DNA of 64,000 nucleotides. Origin: Valencia hispanica. Its lineage: Eukaryota; Chordata; Actinopteri; Cyprinodontiformes; Valenciidae. The position numbers and the translations under genes were made by a program. Below, in pieces: positions 44,400 through 55,564 of this stretch. The first letter of the stretch is position 1, and each line of letters starts with the position of its first letter. The DNA lies in NCBI GenBank assembly GCA_963556495.2, contig OY747710.1, positions 23,439,500 through 23,503,499 on the forward strand. The letters run 5' to 3'. Under the pieces are notes generated by a model, which was not told the origin of the DNA, did no database searches, and saw only the letters and a program-made list of their open reading frames with translations.

Positions 44400-45008
44400 A
44401 TAGTTATACTTTTTGCTTTAACATCAATTGTTCAAAAGGACTGTCATGTCTAATGTGAGGATGCGTAAAGATGGCAGGATTTAAACTAGGAATAAAAGAA
44501 GCCATAACACTGTTGACAAACTTCCTGGCATTTTCTATTTTTGCTGGGTTTACACCTGCCCTCTATCGACGCCTTTGGGTGATGGAGGAGAAGATGATGG
44601 ACATCTGAGGGTGGAGAAGGTTAAGCTGGTGCAGGTCCTCCATCATCATGTTCACCAACTGGACACTGCTGACCATCCCCATGTCATCTCCACCACAGCT
44701 GATGATGAGGACATCTAGAGCTGCTCTTCCTCCTTTCCACCTCAGCCAAACCAGGAGATACGGACGTCTGGGAGGCTTCCTCCGATGGTTTCTTCAGCTC
44801 TCTCAGAACTATGTCAGACATAGCTGTCTCCAATGATCCAAATGGCTATGGAGAAAAAAACTAGCCTAATGAATGGCAGTAGCACAGGTGTGGCTTATCA
44901 GTTGAAAGTATAACACTATTAAAATTCTACATGAAGTGATGGAGACAGGTACTTACATTTTCTGCTTTGTTTGGCTGTTGTGGAGGACAGGCATGCAGCC
45001 ATTGTGAC
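44400..45008 (-). pseudogene. SGNH-hydrolase-like gene remnant, spliced
   Basis: Exon B (45008-44957) begins after TTTACCAG and contains an ATG (MAACLSSTTAKQ) with donor AAAT|GTAAGT. It joins exon C (from 44845, after TCTCCATAG) in frame, giving SIWIIGDSYV, the GDS block I of SGNH/GDSL hydrolases. Downstream in other frames are MVSSVQLVNMMMEDLHQL, IIFSSITQRRR and AKIENARKFVNSVMASF, matching SGNH-like proteins carried by fish mobile elements, as I remember them. Stops and frame changes in exon C make it non-functional. A 5' non-coding exon with donor TAAATCG|GTAAGT lies at about 45404-45480. SGNH domains are known from DIRS/Ngaro-type retroelements; here no YR recombinase or RT is nearby. Confidence 0.6.
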
Positions 45009-45756
45009 CTGGTAAACAAAATCTATAAAAAGAAACACAAGTGTCTTACCAAAAGTGCAACTTATCCCTTCCCAGACCTCAATAAATGATTAGTAAAATT
45101 CATACATTGCAGAATTGACTAGGATCGAAATTATTCATATTAGCTGTTAAATCTACAAAAGCTGTGGGAACAGTTTTTTAACTGGGAGATCCTACATGGT
45201 AGTACAATCACTAACAATTAGGGTAAATACAAATAATATAAATATGTGAACTATCCTTACTAACTTAGCTTGATCATGTATCTCATGCATAGACTAAATA
45301 GATCTCATACACTAGTAATTAAGTTAAGAATAATATTGAAAACTTGCTTTAAGTTAATGATCATTTCATTTGAATAAATTATTTCAATTTAAGTGTTAAC
45401 TTACCGATTTAATATTGTATTTACAGCCTGGATGGAAGAGGGTAGCAGAGTTGCTCTACAGCGGCTTTTAGGCTAAAGGCGCCCGCTAACCTCCGTTAGC
45501 TTCAGTTAGCTTCAGTTAGCTCCAGGACTAGCTCCAGGCTACGTCGGCTCAGAGTGTCAATCATCCGCCCCCGCCCTCACAGCGCCACTCTCAGCTCCAC
45601 CTCTTTGCCCATTTTTTTATTTTCTGGGAGTGATGAAACCCGTTATGCAGACAAGATGGCGGCGGTGGGAACAGCCCATTTGGCTTCATTTTTGCTCTTC
45701 AGAAACCAATGGGTGACGTCACCGAGGCTTCGTCCAGTAATTATACAGTCCATGTG

Positions 45757-45916
45757 CAAACCCCATACACATGAATGGGAAATGTGACGTCATTTGTCCT
45801 AGGAAGAATTACATTTTAGATAAGCGAAATGTTCATTTGTACTAGGAAGAATTGATTTGTAGATATCTTGAATGCATATCCAGTCTACCTATTAAATGTA
45901 AAAACGGCTTGCCATA
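45757..45916. repeat. Partial foldback arm (outer half)
   Basis: GCAAACCCCATACACATGAA, TGACGTCA (45785-45792) and alternating CTAGG / GATATC words end in TAAATGTAAAAACGGCTTGCC. This corresponds to the outer half of the right arm at 42025-42195. Its inner half is absent where it meets the THAP/SGNH block. Confidence 0.8.
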
Positions 45917-45964
45917 TTGTGGTGGCTCCAGCAAGTCTTGAAAGGGACAGCCAGATGAAGCCCA

Positions 45965-46640
45965 CTGTGGTGCCAAATGCTGCTTAACAGGACCTACAAC
46001 TGGCATTTTCTACTATTGATATGAAAGAGCATGCCAGTACAATCAAAAAGATATTGCACAAGTTTAACTTTCAAAGGAGGCATGCAAGGAGGAAACTTGC
46101 TCTCCAAGAAAAACATGAAAGTCAGACAAAAATTTCCCAAAGAGACAGTGACTCAGACCAGGACCTTTGGAATAATATGCTATAAACAGATAAGTCTAAA
46201 ATGTAATTATTTAGACAGCAGAGCAGAGGACACGTTTGTCATACAGGAAATACAACATCTAAAGAAAAAAACATTATACCAGCTGTGAGGCATGGTGGAA
46301 GTATGATGATTTACAAAAAAAGAAAAATGTGTATCCCGCAATGTGGCAATGACCCAAAACATGACAGTAAGTCTACCGAGAATTGAGGAGTGGAAAGCTG
46401 TGGCCAGAGTAAAAGCCCAGATCTCAAACTCAGATGTTGTGGGATCATTTGAAACAGGCTGAATATGCAGGAAACTCCTCAAAAATCAAAACGGCTGAAA
46501 GTGAGGAATAGTGCAAATCTTCCTCAGACTGATCCCTGGTAGATGGTCATTAGAAGTGTCTCACTAAAGTTTTTCCTCAGCTAGAAAATGCAGTTTTTCC
46601 CACAACCTTTGTGCGGGCCACCGTATTTGTTTAATCAGTG
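45965..46640 (+). pseudogene. Tc1-like transposase relic 1
   Basis: Plus-strand broken frames keep recognisable Tc1 transposase order: a QRRHARRKLALQEKH phrase, an LWNNML...DKSKM phrase at the first catalytic Asp region, and VRHGGSMMIY (the usual hydrophobic GGGS-like block). Stops and frame changes throughout; the second half is poorly preserved. The block ends near the TTTGTGCGGGCCACCGTATT end at about 46625. Confidence 0.65.
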
Positions 46641-47486
46641 AAACCAGGTTCGATTTTGTTGTTTAAGTGCAACTAATTGACTTTCTTATCCACAAAAAAT
46701 TAAATTACACATCAATTTTTCTTAACAAAGAACTTGGGGTTTCCTATTTGTTTCAGCAGACTGTAAATTCTACCCTTATTAAAATTATGACATTTTACTT
46801 GTATGCAACAAAACCTTTAAACATTTCTCAAGGTCACTTTTTTCAAAAACTTTCTTTCAGTACAGTACAACAGTTAGCAGTTATCTCAGTCTTGCTGCAA
46901 CACATTTGAAGAAACAACCTTGCCATTTTTTCTGAACCATTGCAAGAGTTTAAACACAAATTGACAAACCGGCTGCAAAATTGAGAAGGATTTAAATTGT
47001 TTGGGATTTTAAGAACGGTCATCTGTTTAAAGTCTTCCTGAACTTTTTCACAGGCTGTTTACAGAGAAGTTAAACTAAAAAGAGCTTTAACTTTAGTTCA
47101 CAAAATTCATAACTAATTTGTTGGTAGTATCATATTTAACAACACTATCGATTATGTCATGTATTTAAAGACTAATTTGTTAGTATCCTTACAACTCTTT
47201 GAAATAATGCTTCATTACTCCTAAAAAGGGATTCCTTGAAAAGCAATTGTCTACCTATATTTTCTGAATGTCATAGTGTAAGCAAAAAAATTGTGAAAAG
47301 ATATGATTTGTTGTTAGAGATATCCTAAACTTATATGAAAAGATTTGTTTGTCCCAAAGGATCCTTGCATTTCTAATCATTATTTTTCAGTCTGTTTGAC
47401 CTTAATTAGTATCACAAGTCCCCAAGCTTGTCATCTGTCATCAAGCCTATTTAGATATGTTACTGGGTAGTTTGATATCATTAGGT
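46641..47486. other. AT-rich DNA without a recognised gene
   Basis: The 80-codon frame at 46667-46909 has no motif. Nothing else seen. Confidence 0.5.
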
Positions 47487-48490
47487 CCATCATGGATAAG
47501 AGAAAGCAAGGGTACAAGCTCTCTGATGAGCTCAGAAAGAAGACTGTAGATGTTTATGGGAAAGGTAATGACAGCAAGCTAATCTCCAAGCTACTTTATT
47601 CTGCTTTGTTTTGTGACCAAGATTATCACCAAGTAAAAGGTTTATGGGACTGGAGCCAACAATTAGAGATGCGGATGCAGAAGGAAACGCAAGCCCAGGT
47701 TGATTGGACGAATAGTGCAAGAGAGAAGGAACCAAAAGAATTGAAGCAGTTTTCACAACATTCACTGCATTTTGGACCATAATGGGCTCCATTAATGATA
47801 GAAAAGCACAAACGTTCAGACAGAAAAGCATTTAAACAAGCTCCAAAGAGTCTCAGAGAATATCTTTTTGTTTGGACAAATAAATAAATTTTAACAAATT
47901 GAGCTTTTTCGTCTTTTAAATTGGTTTTATGATTACAGAACAAATAAAATAAAAAGATAGATGTATCAGAGAACCTTACTGTGGAACAAGGAGTGGATAC
48001 AAATACTTTGCTGCATCCAACACAGAAACCTTGAGTCTTTTGGACAATTCAGTCTTGAGACCAACAAGAAATTTACTGACGGGTGTCAGAATCTCAGCCT
48101 CAGTTGCAGGTTATGAGTCCTTTAACAAGATCATTTCTCAAAACATGCAGCTTAAACAACTCAATAATGGCTGACAAAGGAACATGTGGAACTATCATCA
48201 AACTTCTCTCCATGAGTCCAGATCTTAATCCTGAACATCTATGGAAAGATCTAAAAGTTGCTGTGTTGAGACACAATTCTTTAAACCTGACACAACTATA
48301 TCAGTTTCCCAGAGTGGAAAAATGTTAAATCGCCATTGTACAAGTCAATCAAGTACAAAGGTCACTTTAAGGCAGAGACTCCTGCGAAAGGAGCTGCATC
48401 AAAATATGACATTAAGGGTTCCAACTTGATAGTGTTTCTATTTTAACTTTCATGAAATATTCAGCTGAATCATTGATCAATTACAAAGTC
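47487..48490 (+). pseudogene. Tc1-like transposase relic 2
   Basis: The N-terminus is at 47492 (MDKRKQGYKLSDELRKKTVD), the usual helix-turn-helix start of fish Tc1 transposases. A degenerate middle follows. The C-terminal catalytic Glu region is at about 48213-48260 (LSMSPDLNPEHLWKDLK), where the NPIEN motif has become NPEH, removing the catalytic Glu context. Many frame changes. Confidence 0.7.
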
Positions 48491-48571
48491 CTTTATGTGT
48501 TATGTAAACAGAACTTTTTTCATTATCAAGTTATTTCAGAGACAAGTGTGCTTTTCTTAGTTTTCAAAGGT

Positions 48572-49200
48572 TATGCAGTGCTTTGCAAAAGCTTGATTAC
48601 TCTGTGAAGCTTTTCACATTTCCAAACTTTACAACCACAAACTTCAATGTATTTTGTAGAATTTTCTCTGAGAACAACATTTAATCTCAGCATAAATCCA
48701 GCTATTCTACGAAGGCCTTAGAGGTATGAGAACTTTAGAGAACAAACAGACTAAGGAACACAGCAGAAATGTAAAAGAGAGAGGTGTGGAAAATATCCCA
48801 CAGAGAACCGTTTTTACCTATTCTCCAAAAATGGAATCTTGTCAAGACATTATGATTTACTTAAATTGAAAGATGGGCAAGGAAAGCATTGATGTGAGAA
48901 GCAGCCAAGAGACCCCCTGGTAACCCTGGAGGAGCTGTAGAGATCCACAAGTGGGTGAAACTGTCAACAGATCACTTGCTCTCCACAAATCTGGTCACTA
49001 CACTGGGCATTGCATTCAACAGTTTTTGCATGTTGTTGACCTTCTGTCCTGGATCACACAAGATTTTAAAGGTTGTGTGATCACCATGCAGTGGATGTGG
49101 GCCATGACGTGATCATGGAAAAACTAACAGTTCTGTTTTATGCCCTGATCTTGAGTATATACGCTACGTGGTTTTACAAGGAGTAGCAACTTTTGACAGT
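48572..49200 (+). mobile_element. Tc1-like transposon relic 3, 5' part
   Basis: Starts with CAGTGCTTTGCAAAAGCTTG, a diverged Tc1 terminus, followed by ACAACCACAAACTTCAATGT and TGTATTTT words typical of the fish Tc1 subterminal region. Then comes degenerate plus-strand coding DNA (about 48880-48990, AAKRPPGNPGGAVEIHK-like). It is 3'-truncated or eroded. Confidence 0.6.
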
Positions 49201-49589
49201 TTTCAGTGATCCTTGAGGTTAGCAGGTCTGAGTGTTTGTGCGCCTCTTTCTAACATCCAGCTGTGTAGGAGGATGTTCGGCTTTACCTCAAACGAAGGTG
49301 TGCGGAGAAGCTAAAATGAGGGAAAGAGAGAAAAAGACCGAGGGCAAGGACACAAACGTGACATCTTTACACTTGGTTGTCAGTTAGCTTACGGGGCCCG
49401 TTTCTCCTGGACTCCTTGGTTTCCTTTCAAGTGACCTCTCGGCTCTAGTGTTTAGTTTTGAGACTGTGAAATCTAAGCCAGGTCATGCTGTACACTGGAG
49501 ATGAAAGGCGAGGGGATGAGAAAACTGGGGTTTGGAAAGAGTGGAGGGTGGAAACTTGGAGAGGCTTCATAAGGTGGGAGATGAATATC

Positions 49590-52500
49590 TAGAATTGCGA
49601 ATAAATAGAATTGAATATAATATTCTAGAATTGCGCTGCTCTGGGTGGCTGCATGTTGGAGTGGCTCTGTTGGCTACATATTAAGTTTTGTTTTTTTGTA
49701 CATTGGTTCCTCTTTTTTCTCAAAGAAGATTGCATTTTTTTACCTGTATACTTTCTAATTTTTGGTGCTGTGAAGCTGGAAGGATTTTTGCTGTAATTTT
49801 TTCCCTTTTTGACAATTTGTTATGATGCGTAACCATGGCAACAATGTGGTTTACAGCCGGGAGCAGCTGATTAACATCACAAAAGCTGAAATAATACCTC
49901 AACTGAAGCCACAAATCCCTGATGAGTTGATAAGGAGGAGACGTGGATGCAGAGCAGGAGCGAAAAGGAGACAGAGAAAGAGGAAGTTCAAGCCATCTCT
50001 TCCATCGATCATAATGGGCAACGTAAGATCACTGACTAACAAGATGGATGAACTCCAAGCCCTTACAAGGACTCAGCCAGAGTACCGGGAATGCAGTGTC
50101 ATGTGTTTTACTGAGACGTGGCTGCTGGATCATATCCCCGACTCCAACGTCTCTCTGCCAGGCTTCCTGACTGTACGAGCAGACAGAGATCTGAAGACGA
50201 GCAGAAAAAGAAAAGGAGGTGGAGTAGCAGTGCTTGTCAACAACAGATGGTCTCATCCAGGACATCTAACTGTGAAGTGTCGTCTCTGCAGCCCAGATGT
50301 CGAACTCTTGGCAGTGAGTTTTCGTCCATATTATTTACCAAGAGAGTTCACCAGTGTAATTTTGGCAGTTGTTTTCATTCCACCTTCAGCCGTTGCTGAC
50401 ACTGCATGTGATGTCATCAGTTCCGATGTTGCTAAGCTACAGACACAGCACCCCAATGCATTTGTGGCAATATCTGGTGATTTTAATCACGCCTCGCTCT
50501 CTACTACACTTTCAACAGTTTGTCAGCTGCACCACAAGAGAAAACAAGATCTTGGATTTGTTTTATGCAAATGTAAAGGATGCATACATGTCCAAACCAA
50601 GACCTCCTCTGGAACAATCGGATCACAATCTTGTTTTTCTTTGTTCAGAATACAAACCACTTGTTCAGAGGCAACCTGTGACAAAACGAACTGTGAGAAA
50701 ATGGTCACAGGAAGCTGAAGAAGCCCTGCAGGGTTGTTTTGCAACCACAGACTGGATGACTCTTTGCCAAGCACATGGAGAGGAAATCACTGCCATGATT
50801 GAGTGTGTGACTGACTATATAAACTTCTGTGTGGACAACATCATCCCCACCAGAACAGTGAGATGCTTCCGTAATTACAAACCCTGGATCACCAGTGACC
50901 TGAAGGAACTGCTAAACAAGAAAAAAAGAGCCTTCAGGGAGGGATAAAGGGAATTACTGAGGAGTATACAGAAGCAACTTAAGGTCAAGATCAGAGACAG
51001 CAAGGAGGCATACAGGAAGAAGCTGGAAAACAAACTACAGAGGAACAATATCCGAGATGTCTGGTCAGGAATGAGAAAGATCACAGGTTTTAAAGACAGG
51101 AAGGATTGGATAGATGGAAGTCTGGACAGAGCCAATGAACTGAACACATTCTTCAACAGGTTAAATCCAGGAACTAGCTCAGCATCCCCCTCTCCTGTTC
51201 CCAGCCAAACAGACATCCCACTCTCCTCTGACCCACAGCTTTCCTGTCACACCTCGGATGGTTTATCCTTCACCTCAGTCATGGACTCTTCTAATTCTAC
51301 AAGTTTGTCTTTAACCAAGTCAGGAGATGCTGCTACCCTCTTTGCCTCCCCCTCCCACTTGTCTGTCTCCAAAAGTCAGGTGAAGAGGCAGCTGGAGAAA
51401 CTGAACCGGAACAAGGCTGCAGGTCCAGATGGTGTCAGCCCCAGAGTCCTGAAGGCCTGTGCAGGGCAGCTCTATGGGATTCTCCAGCACCTCTTCAACC
51501 TTAACCTGACCCAGGAGAAGGTTCCATTGTTGTGGAAGACATCCTGCCTTGTTCCAGTATCAAAGAGAACTCACCCATCAGTCATCAATGACAATAGACC
51601 TGTTGCCCTGACATCCCACATCATGAAGGTCCTGGAGAGACTCCTGTTGGCACCCCTGAGTAAGCAAACAAGAACGTATCAGGACCCACTGCAGTTTGCT
51701 TATCGCTGTGGAGTTGGAGTTGAAGATGCCATCATCCACCTACTTCAACCAACCCACTGTCATCTGGACAAAGCAGGCAGCACTGTGAGGATCATGTTCT
51801 TTGATTTCTCCAGTGCATTTAATACAATTCAGCCTGATTTGCTTTGTCAGAAACTCCTGAAGACACAGGTGGAGCCCTCAACAATCGCCTGGATCAATGA
51901 CTACCTGACAAACAGACCACAATTTGTGAAACTGAAGAATTGTGTGTCAAACCAGGTGGTCAGCAGCACAGGAGCACCACAGGGGACCGTACTCTCACCA
52001 TTCCTTTTCACTCTGTACACCTCAGACTTCCAGTACCAATCAGAGACCTGTCATCTGCAGAAATACTCAGATGACTCTGCAATTGTCGGGTGTATCAGAG
52101 ATGGACAAGAAGCTGAATACAGAGAGCTGGTGGACCGCTTTGTGACATGGTGTGGAAACAATCGTCTCACCTTGAATGTGAACAAAACAAAGGAGATGAT
52201 TGTAGATTTCACAAGAAACAGGGATAAGTCAAACACTGTTTCCATCAGGGGAGAAGAAGTGGAGGTGGTTGAGGAGTATAAATACCTCGGAGTTCACCTT
52301 GACAACAGACTGGACTGGAGACTGAACAGTGAAGCTGTCTACAAGAAGGGACAGAGCAGACTGTACTTCTTGAGGAAGCTTAGGTCCTTCAAGGTTTGCA
52401 GCAAGATGCTGGAGATCTTCTACAAGTCTGTTGTGGAGATTGTAATCTCTTCAGCCGTCATCTGTTGGGGTAGCAGCATCAGAACCAGAGATTTAAATAG

Positions 52501-52838
52501 GCTAAACACCCTGAAAAAGAAGGCTGGTTCTGTTCTTGGGACAGCTGTGTAACATCTGGAGATGATGATGCAAAGAAGGATTCTTCATAAAATAAAAAAA
52601 ATTATGGACAACCCTGAGCATCCTCTTCATGAGACAGTCATACAACAACAGAGCGTCTTCAGTCGGAAGCTTCTTCAGTTTCGCTGCAATACAGACCGCT
52701 ACAGGAAATCCTTCCTGCCCACAGCTATCATCATCTACAACAACTCCTTAAAGAATTAATTATATGGGCTATACCAACACTTAATTTCCCAATGGGATCA
52801 ATCCTATATCAAGTATTTTTGAATTGAATTGGATTAAA
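49590..52838 (+). mobile_element. Near-full-length Rex1/L2-like LINE
   Basis: A non-LTR retrotransposon with a single long ORF (see next entry), a short 5' region from about 49590 and a 3' end reading TTTCCCAATGGGATCAAT...TATTTTTGAATTGAATTGG, a GGGATCAAT-plus-AATTG tail shared with the fragment at 4085-4150. The 5' limit is uncertain. The target duplication was not resolved because the tail is AT-rich. Confidence 0.85.
49822..52759 (+). pseudogene. LINE ORF: endonuclease and reverse transcriptase with few breaks
   Basis: The first frame (49822 to about 50510) has a basic N-terminus and an apurinic-type endonuclease: NVRSLTNKMDEL, CFTETWL, KGGGVAVLVNN and SGDFNHA. A frameshift at about 50505 passes to a second frame (ILDLFYANVKDAY, PLEQSDHNLVFL) that meets an in-frame stop at 50945-50947. 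The same frame continues into the RT domain (51071-52552): NKAAGPDGVSPRVLK, FFDFSSAFNTIQP, TGAPQGTVLSPFLFTLYTSD and the active-site box YSDDSAIVG, then the thumb region (EEYKYLGVHLDNRLDW). A premature stop at 52550-52552 is followed in frame by the usual C-terminal end to 52759. So it has one frameshift and two stops. The SDD form of the active site is, as I recall, normal for this fish family. Confidence 0.88.
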
Positions 52839-53361
52839 TGAACAGCTTTGCCAAAGTCTTGTGTCATCCATCAAAATTTTTATGGTCTCAGAGGGGTTTA
52901 AAAATCCAAGGTGGGTTACTGCAATCAGACACTTCCCAACGTTGATAAAAACCAGACAGATTTTCGTCATCGTAGCATGGTCTTTTTTATTTCACAAAAG
53001 ATTTTTCACATCTTAAAACAGTTTTCCATAACTATCTTTATGTACAAATTTACATGAAAACATCAACAAAAATGAGTCAAGCATGTTTTTAACAGGAAAA
53101 CAATCATGTTCGGGGAAGCCCCTTCACGTTGAGGTTTGATGAGCAGGAAGAAAACATTAAGTAGTGTACCGGGTAAGGTCAAGATTGAATAAATGAGCAA
53201 ATGAGATGAAGTACTGATGAAGCTCAGCTCCTCAAACCAGAATCAAACAGCTTTTAAAATACTTTTTGTTCCCTTTATTAGTAATTCGCAGTCTGTGAGA
53301 AATTATATTGATACATAAGGTGTTTGGAGTTAAGAAACACAGCAATTTGAAAAATTCTGAT
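52839..53361. other. Possible efna1 3' UTR end region
   Basis: No gene. On the minus strand an AATAAA word (GAAATAAAAAAG) lies at about 52984-52992. If efna1 has a long 3' UTR (about 1.75 kb from its stop at 54751), this could be its polyadenylation signal, but nothing else in the sequence proves it. Confidence 0.3.
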
Positions 53362-54081
53362 CAGGGGTCTGCAAACAGTCAGGAGCTGTTTTTGGCTCTT
53401 TAGCCTCTCCAAAGAACTGAACAGTGTTTTGAAATATAAAAGGTTATGGCTAATTTTAGCAGTTTTTCTCGTTGTTTTGATGTATTATCTGCATAGATGG
53501 TCATTTTGCCCCTTCACCATTTAGTACCTTTGCAGTTTTGGTAATTTTGTTTTTTATAATCTACCCATAGTGTACAGTAAAGAAATGTGGTTTTATCACT
53601 CCAATAAATAATACCTGGCTTAAAGTTATTTTGTTTTGTTCAAGGAACAAACAAACAGATTTATCTTTATAATTCATATACATACTTAACTACAATGAAG
53701 AAAAAAACCTTCAAACACCATGGTTTAGGTCCAAAGGTACGAAATGGAAGAGGAAGGTTTACAGTGGTGGTACAAACTGACGAAGAGGCGGATTGACCAA
53801 GAGCTTATAGGACGTATCAAAATGGCACTTAGTACAAGGAACCCTTTGTTTCATTTTTGTCAGTATGCAACAAACTCTGTTTTTCCCTCCTTCTTCAAAT
53901 GTTATATTTTCTATTTAATAAAAACTATACAAATTTATAAATAAGTTCATATTTGTTATTTATTAATTTTTTTTAGGTAGTAGCAATTTATAAAACTAGA
54001 TAATGAACCTGTTCTCTGAAGGACTAGGAAGTTTTTTACTGCACCAGCTGCTCTTTGGATTGCAAAGGTTGCTGACCCCTG
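53362..54081. mobile_element. hAT-like non-autonomous transposon
   Basis: Inverted ends CAGGGGTCTGCAAACAG (53362) and AGGTTGCTGACCCCTG (ending 54081) fit the CAGGGGTCNGCAA terminus of hAT/Charlie-type elements, with the usual TTTTGGCTCTTTAGCC and GCTCTTTGGA subterminal words. It is 720 bp with no coding region. An 8-bp target duplication is not apparent. Confidence 0.75.
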
Positions 54082-54750
54082 CTTTACATTAATATTTCAC
54101 ATTTAAAAATGTATATTTTCAAATCAGAATAATTAGAATAAGCTTTTCTTTCATTTGGACTTTCTGAAAAACTTTTTTTCTGATACACATGAAAATGTGG
54201 GTTATTTAGATGGCTGAGGCAGAACAAGGAGCTGAGTGCTACACAACATTACACATATCCTATAATATGGTTACAACTTTGGCAGCTGCTGATGGCAACA
54301 CAAACAAATAATAATAAAAAAATCTATAATTTCTCTACATGTAGAGAGGGAAAAAGGACTGAGAACAGGTTAAAACAATGCACAGCTGTACCAAAGATGA
54401 AAATCTGAACGCACATGATCACAAAGGTTAATGTGGTAAAACTCATATTTTGATCATTCTGCTTGTAGCTTTTGTTCATGATGACTGAAAATGTGTGCAT
54501 CTTAAATAGTCAAAATTGAGAATTTTCATCCTCAAAATTAAAGAAAGGAAGTAAAGATTTTTAAAAAAAGCAAAACATCTTACAGGTCCTTTGGAGCGAT
54601 CCACGCTCCACATTCACGCAAATAAAGACATCAAACACACACTGAACAACACATACTGTCCATGCTCGTATAAAAAAAATCTCAGTGTCCATGTCCCGAC
54701 ATCCTGCATCGGGTTCAAAATTGTCTCTGTTTTTGGAGTAATGGTGGGGC

Positions 54751-55564
54751 TCAGTGCAGCAGCATGGCTAATAAGACGGGGATCATGGTGAAAAGGAATG
54801 ACAAAGACACCATCTGTGCTGCAGAGCTGCCGATACTCCTCTGGACATTTGGCTCCATGACAGCAGGGTCATCTGAGAGAAGGGAGAGAGCACAGGATTT
54901 CATCAGTCAGGAATGGTAAACACACCCAGTTTGGGCTGGTCTGAGACACAATTTTGTGTTGGAGCAATTTTGTTTAAAATCAGTCCTCACCTGCTGGGAG
55001 CCGGTTGGAGGGGTTGTGAACTCCTCCAGTGGAAATAAACGTATTTTTTTCTTCCTCCTTTTCCTTCTCCTCTACGTTGGATTTGTCTCTATGAGACTTC
55101 ACAGAGCCTTTATGCCCGACAACATCGACTCTCAGCCTCAGACAGTCGCTGCCGTGGTGATGCATTGGCTTGGCTGTACATTTCAAGAAAGAAAGGACAT
55201 TTTTAATCAAAGAAACTCTAAGATCACAATAAAAAAAAAATTAAATCCTTATTTCTTGTGAGACTTACAGATATAGTAATAGCTCTCCCCCGCCCTGAAC
55301 TCTTTTCCCAGTGTGAAGGGCGTGAAGCGCTGGAACTTCTCGGAAAATTTTTCTGGAGCGTGGGGAGCGAAGGGCCTTGAGCACTCCCAGCGGAGCTGAT
55401 CGAATGAGTGAGGCTTGCACACATCATAGTCCTCCTTCTCCACCATGTACAACATGTAGCGCTCTGCCGATTGAGACGGTACCTCCTCGTGGGTGTAGTG
55501 GGGGCAGATGATGTCCAGGTAGTCATTGATGTGTACCTCCACCGTGTAGTCATCCCACAGGAAG
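54751..55564 (-). CDS. efna1: Ephrin-A1-type GPI-anchored Eph ligand, exons 2-4 (5'-partial)
   Basis: Three minus-strand coding exons: 55564-55269 (296 bp), 55173-54991 (183 bp) and 54872-54751 (122 bp, TGA at 54753-54751), all GT-AG and in matching phase. The first holds the ephrin receptor-binding domain: DDYTVEVHINDYLDIICPHY, RYMLYMVEKEDYDVCKPHSF, RWECSRPF and the receptor-binding loop FQRFTPFTLGKEF, ending YYYI. The second adds HHHGSDCLRLRVDV, so four conserved disulfide Cys are present, followed by a variable Lys/Glu-rich linker. The third ends SLSFLFTMIPVLLAMLLH, a GPI-attachment signal with likely omega residues in SSAA just upstream. Ephrin-A proteins are membrane-anchored ligands for EphA kinases in axon guidance and vessel growth. 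The EPNVQRSIGSSAA tail and the slc50a1 neighbour favour efna1 over efna3/efna4; a or b paralogue is undecided. Exon 1 (signal peptide) was not found up to 64000. Confidence 0.94.

Larger units (their letters stand above)
43027..45756. mobile_element. THAP/SGNH-bearing mobile block adjoining the foldback repeats
   Basis: Between the palindromic MITE and a partial foldback arm (45757) lies 2.7 kb with widely repeated fish termini (left end CAATTTCCCATTAACTCCCA, right end ATACAGTCCATG). Both ends carry comparable subterminal stretches: GATTGACAGGTCTCGGATGA and TGGCTAACGG at 43230-43285, and on the opposite strand GATTGACACTCTGAGCCG and GCTAACGG at 45555-45495. A THAP-like exon points rightward and an SGNH-like spliced pseudogene points leftward, so the two units converge. 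I could not find clear terminal inverted repeats. Confidence 0.5.

Noticed and set aside
55224..55553. 109-codon Thr/Arg/Ser-rich minus-strand ORF
   Set aside because: Out-of-frame shadow of efna1 exon 2.
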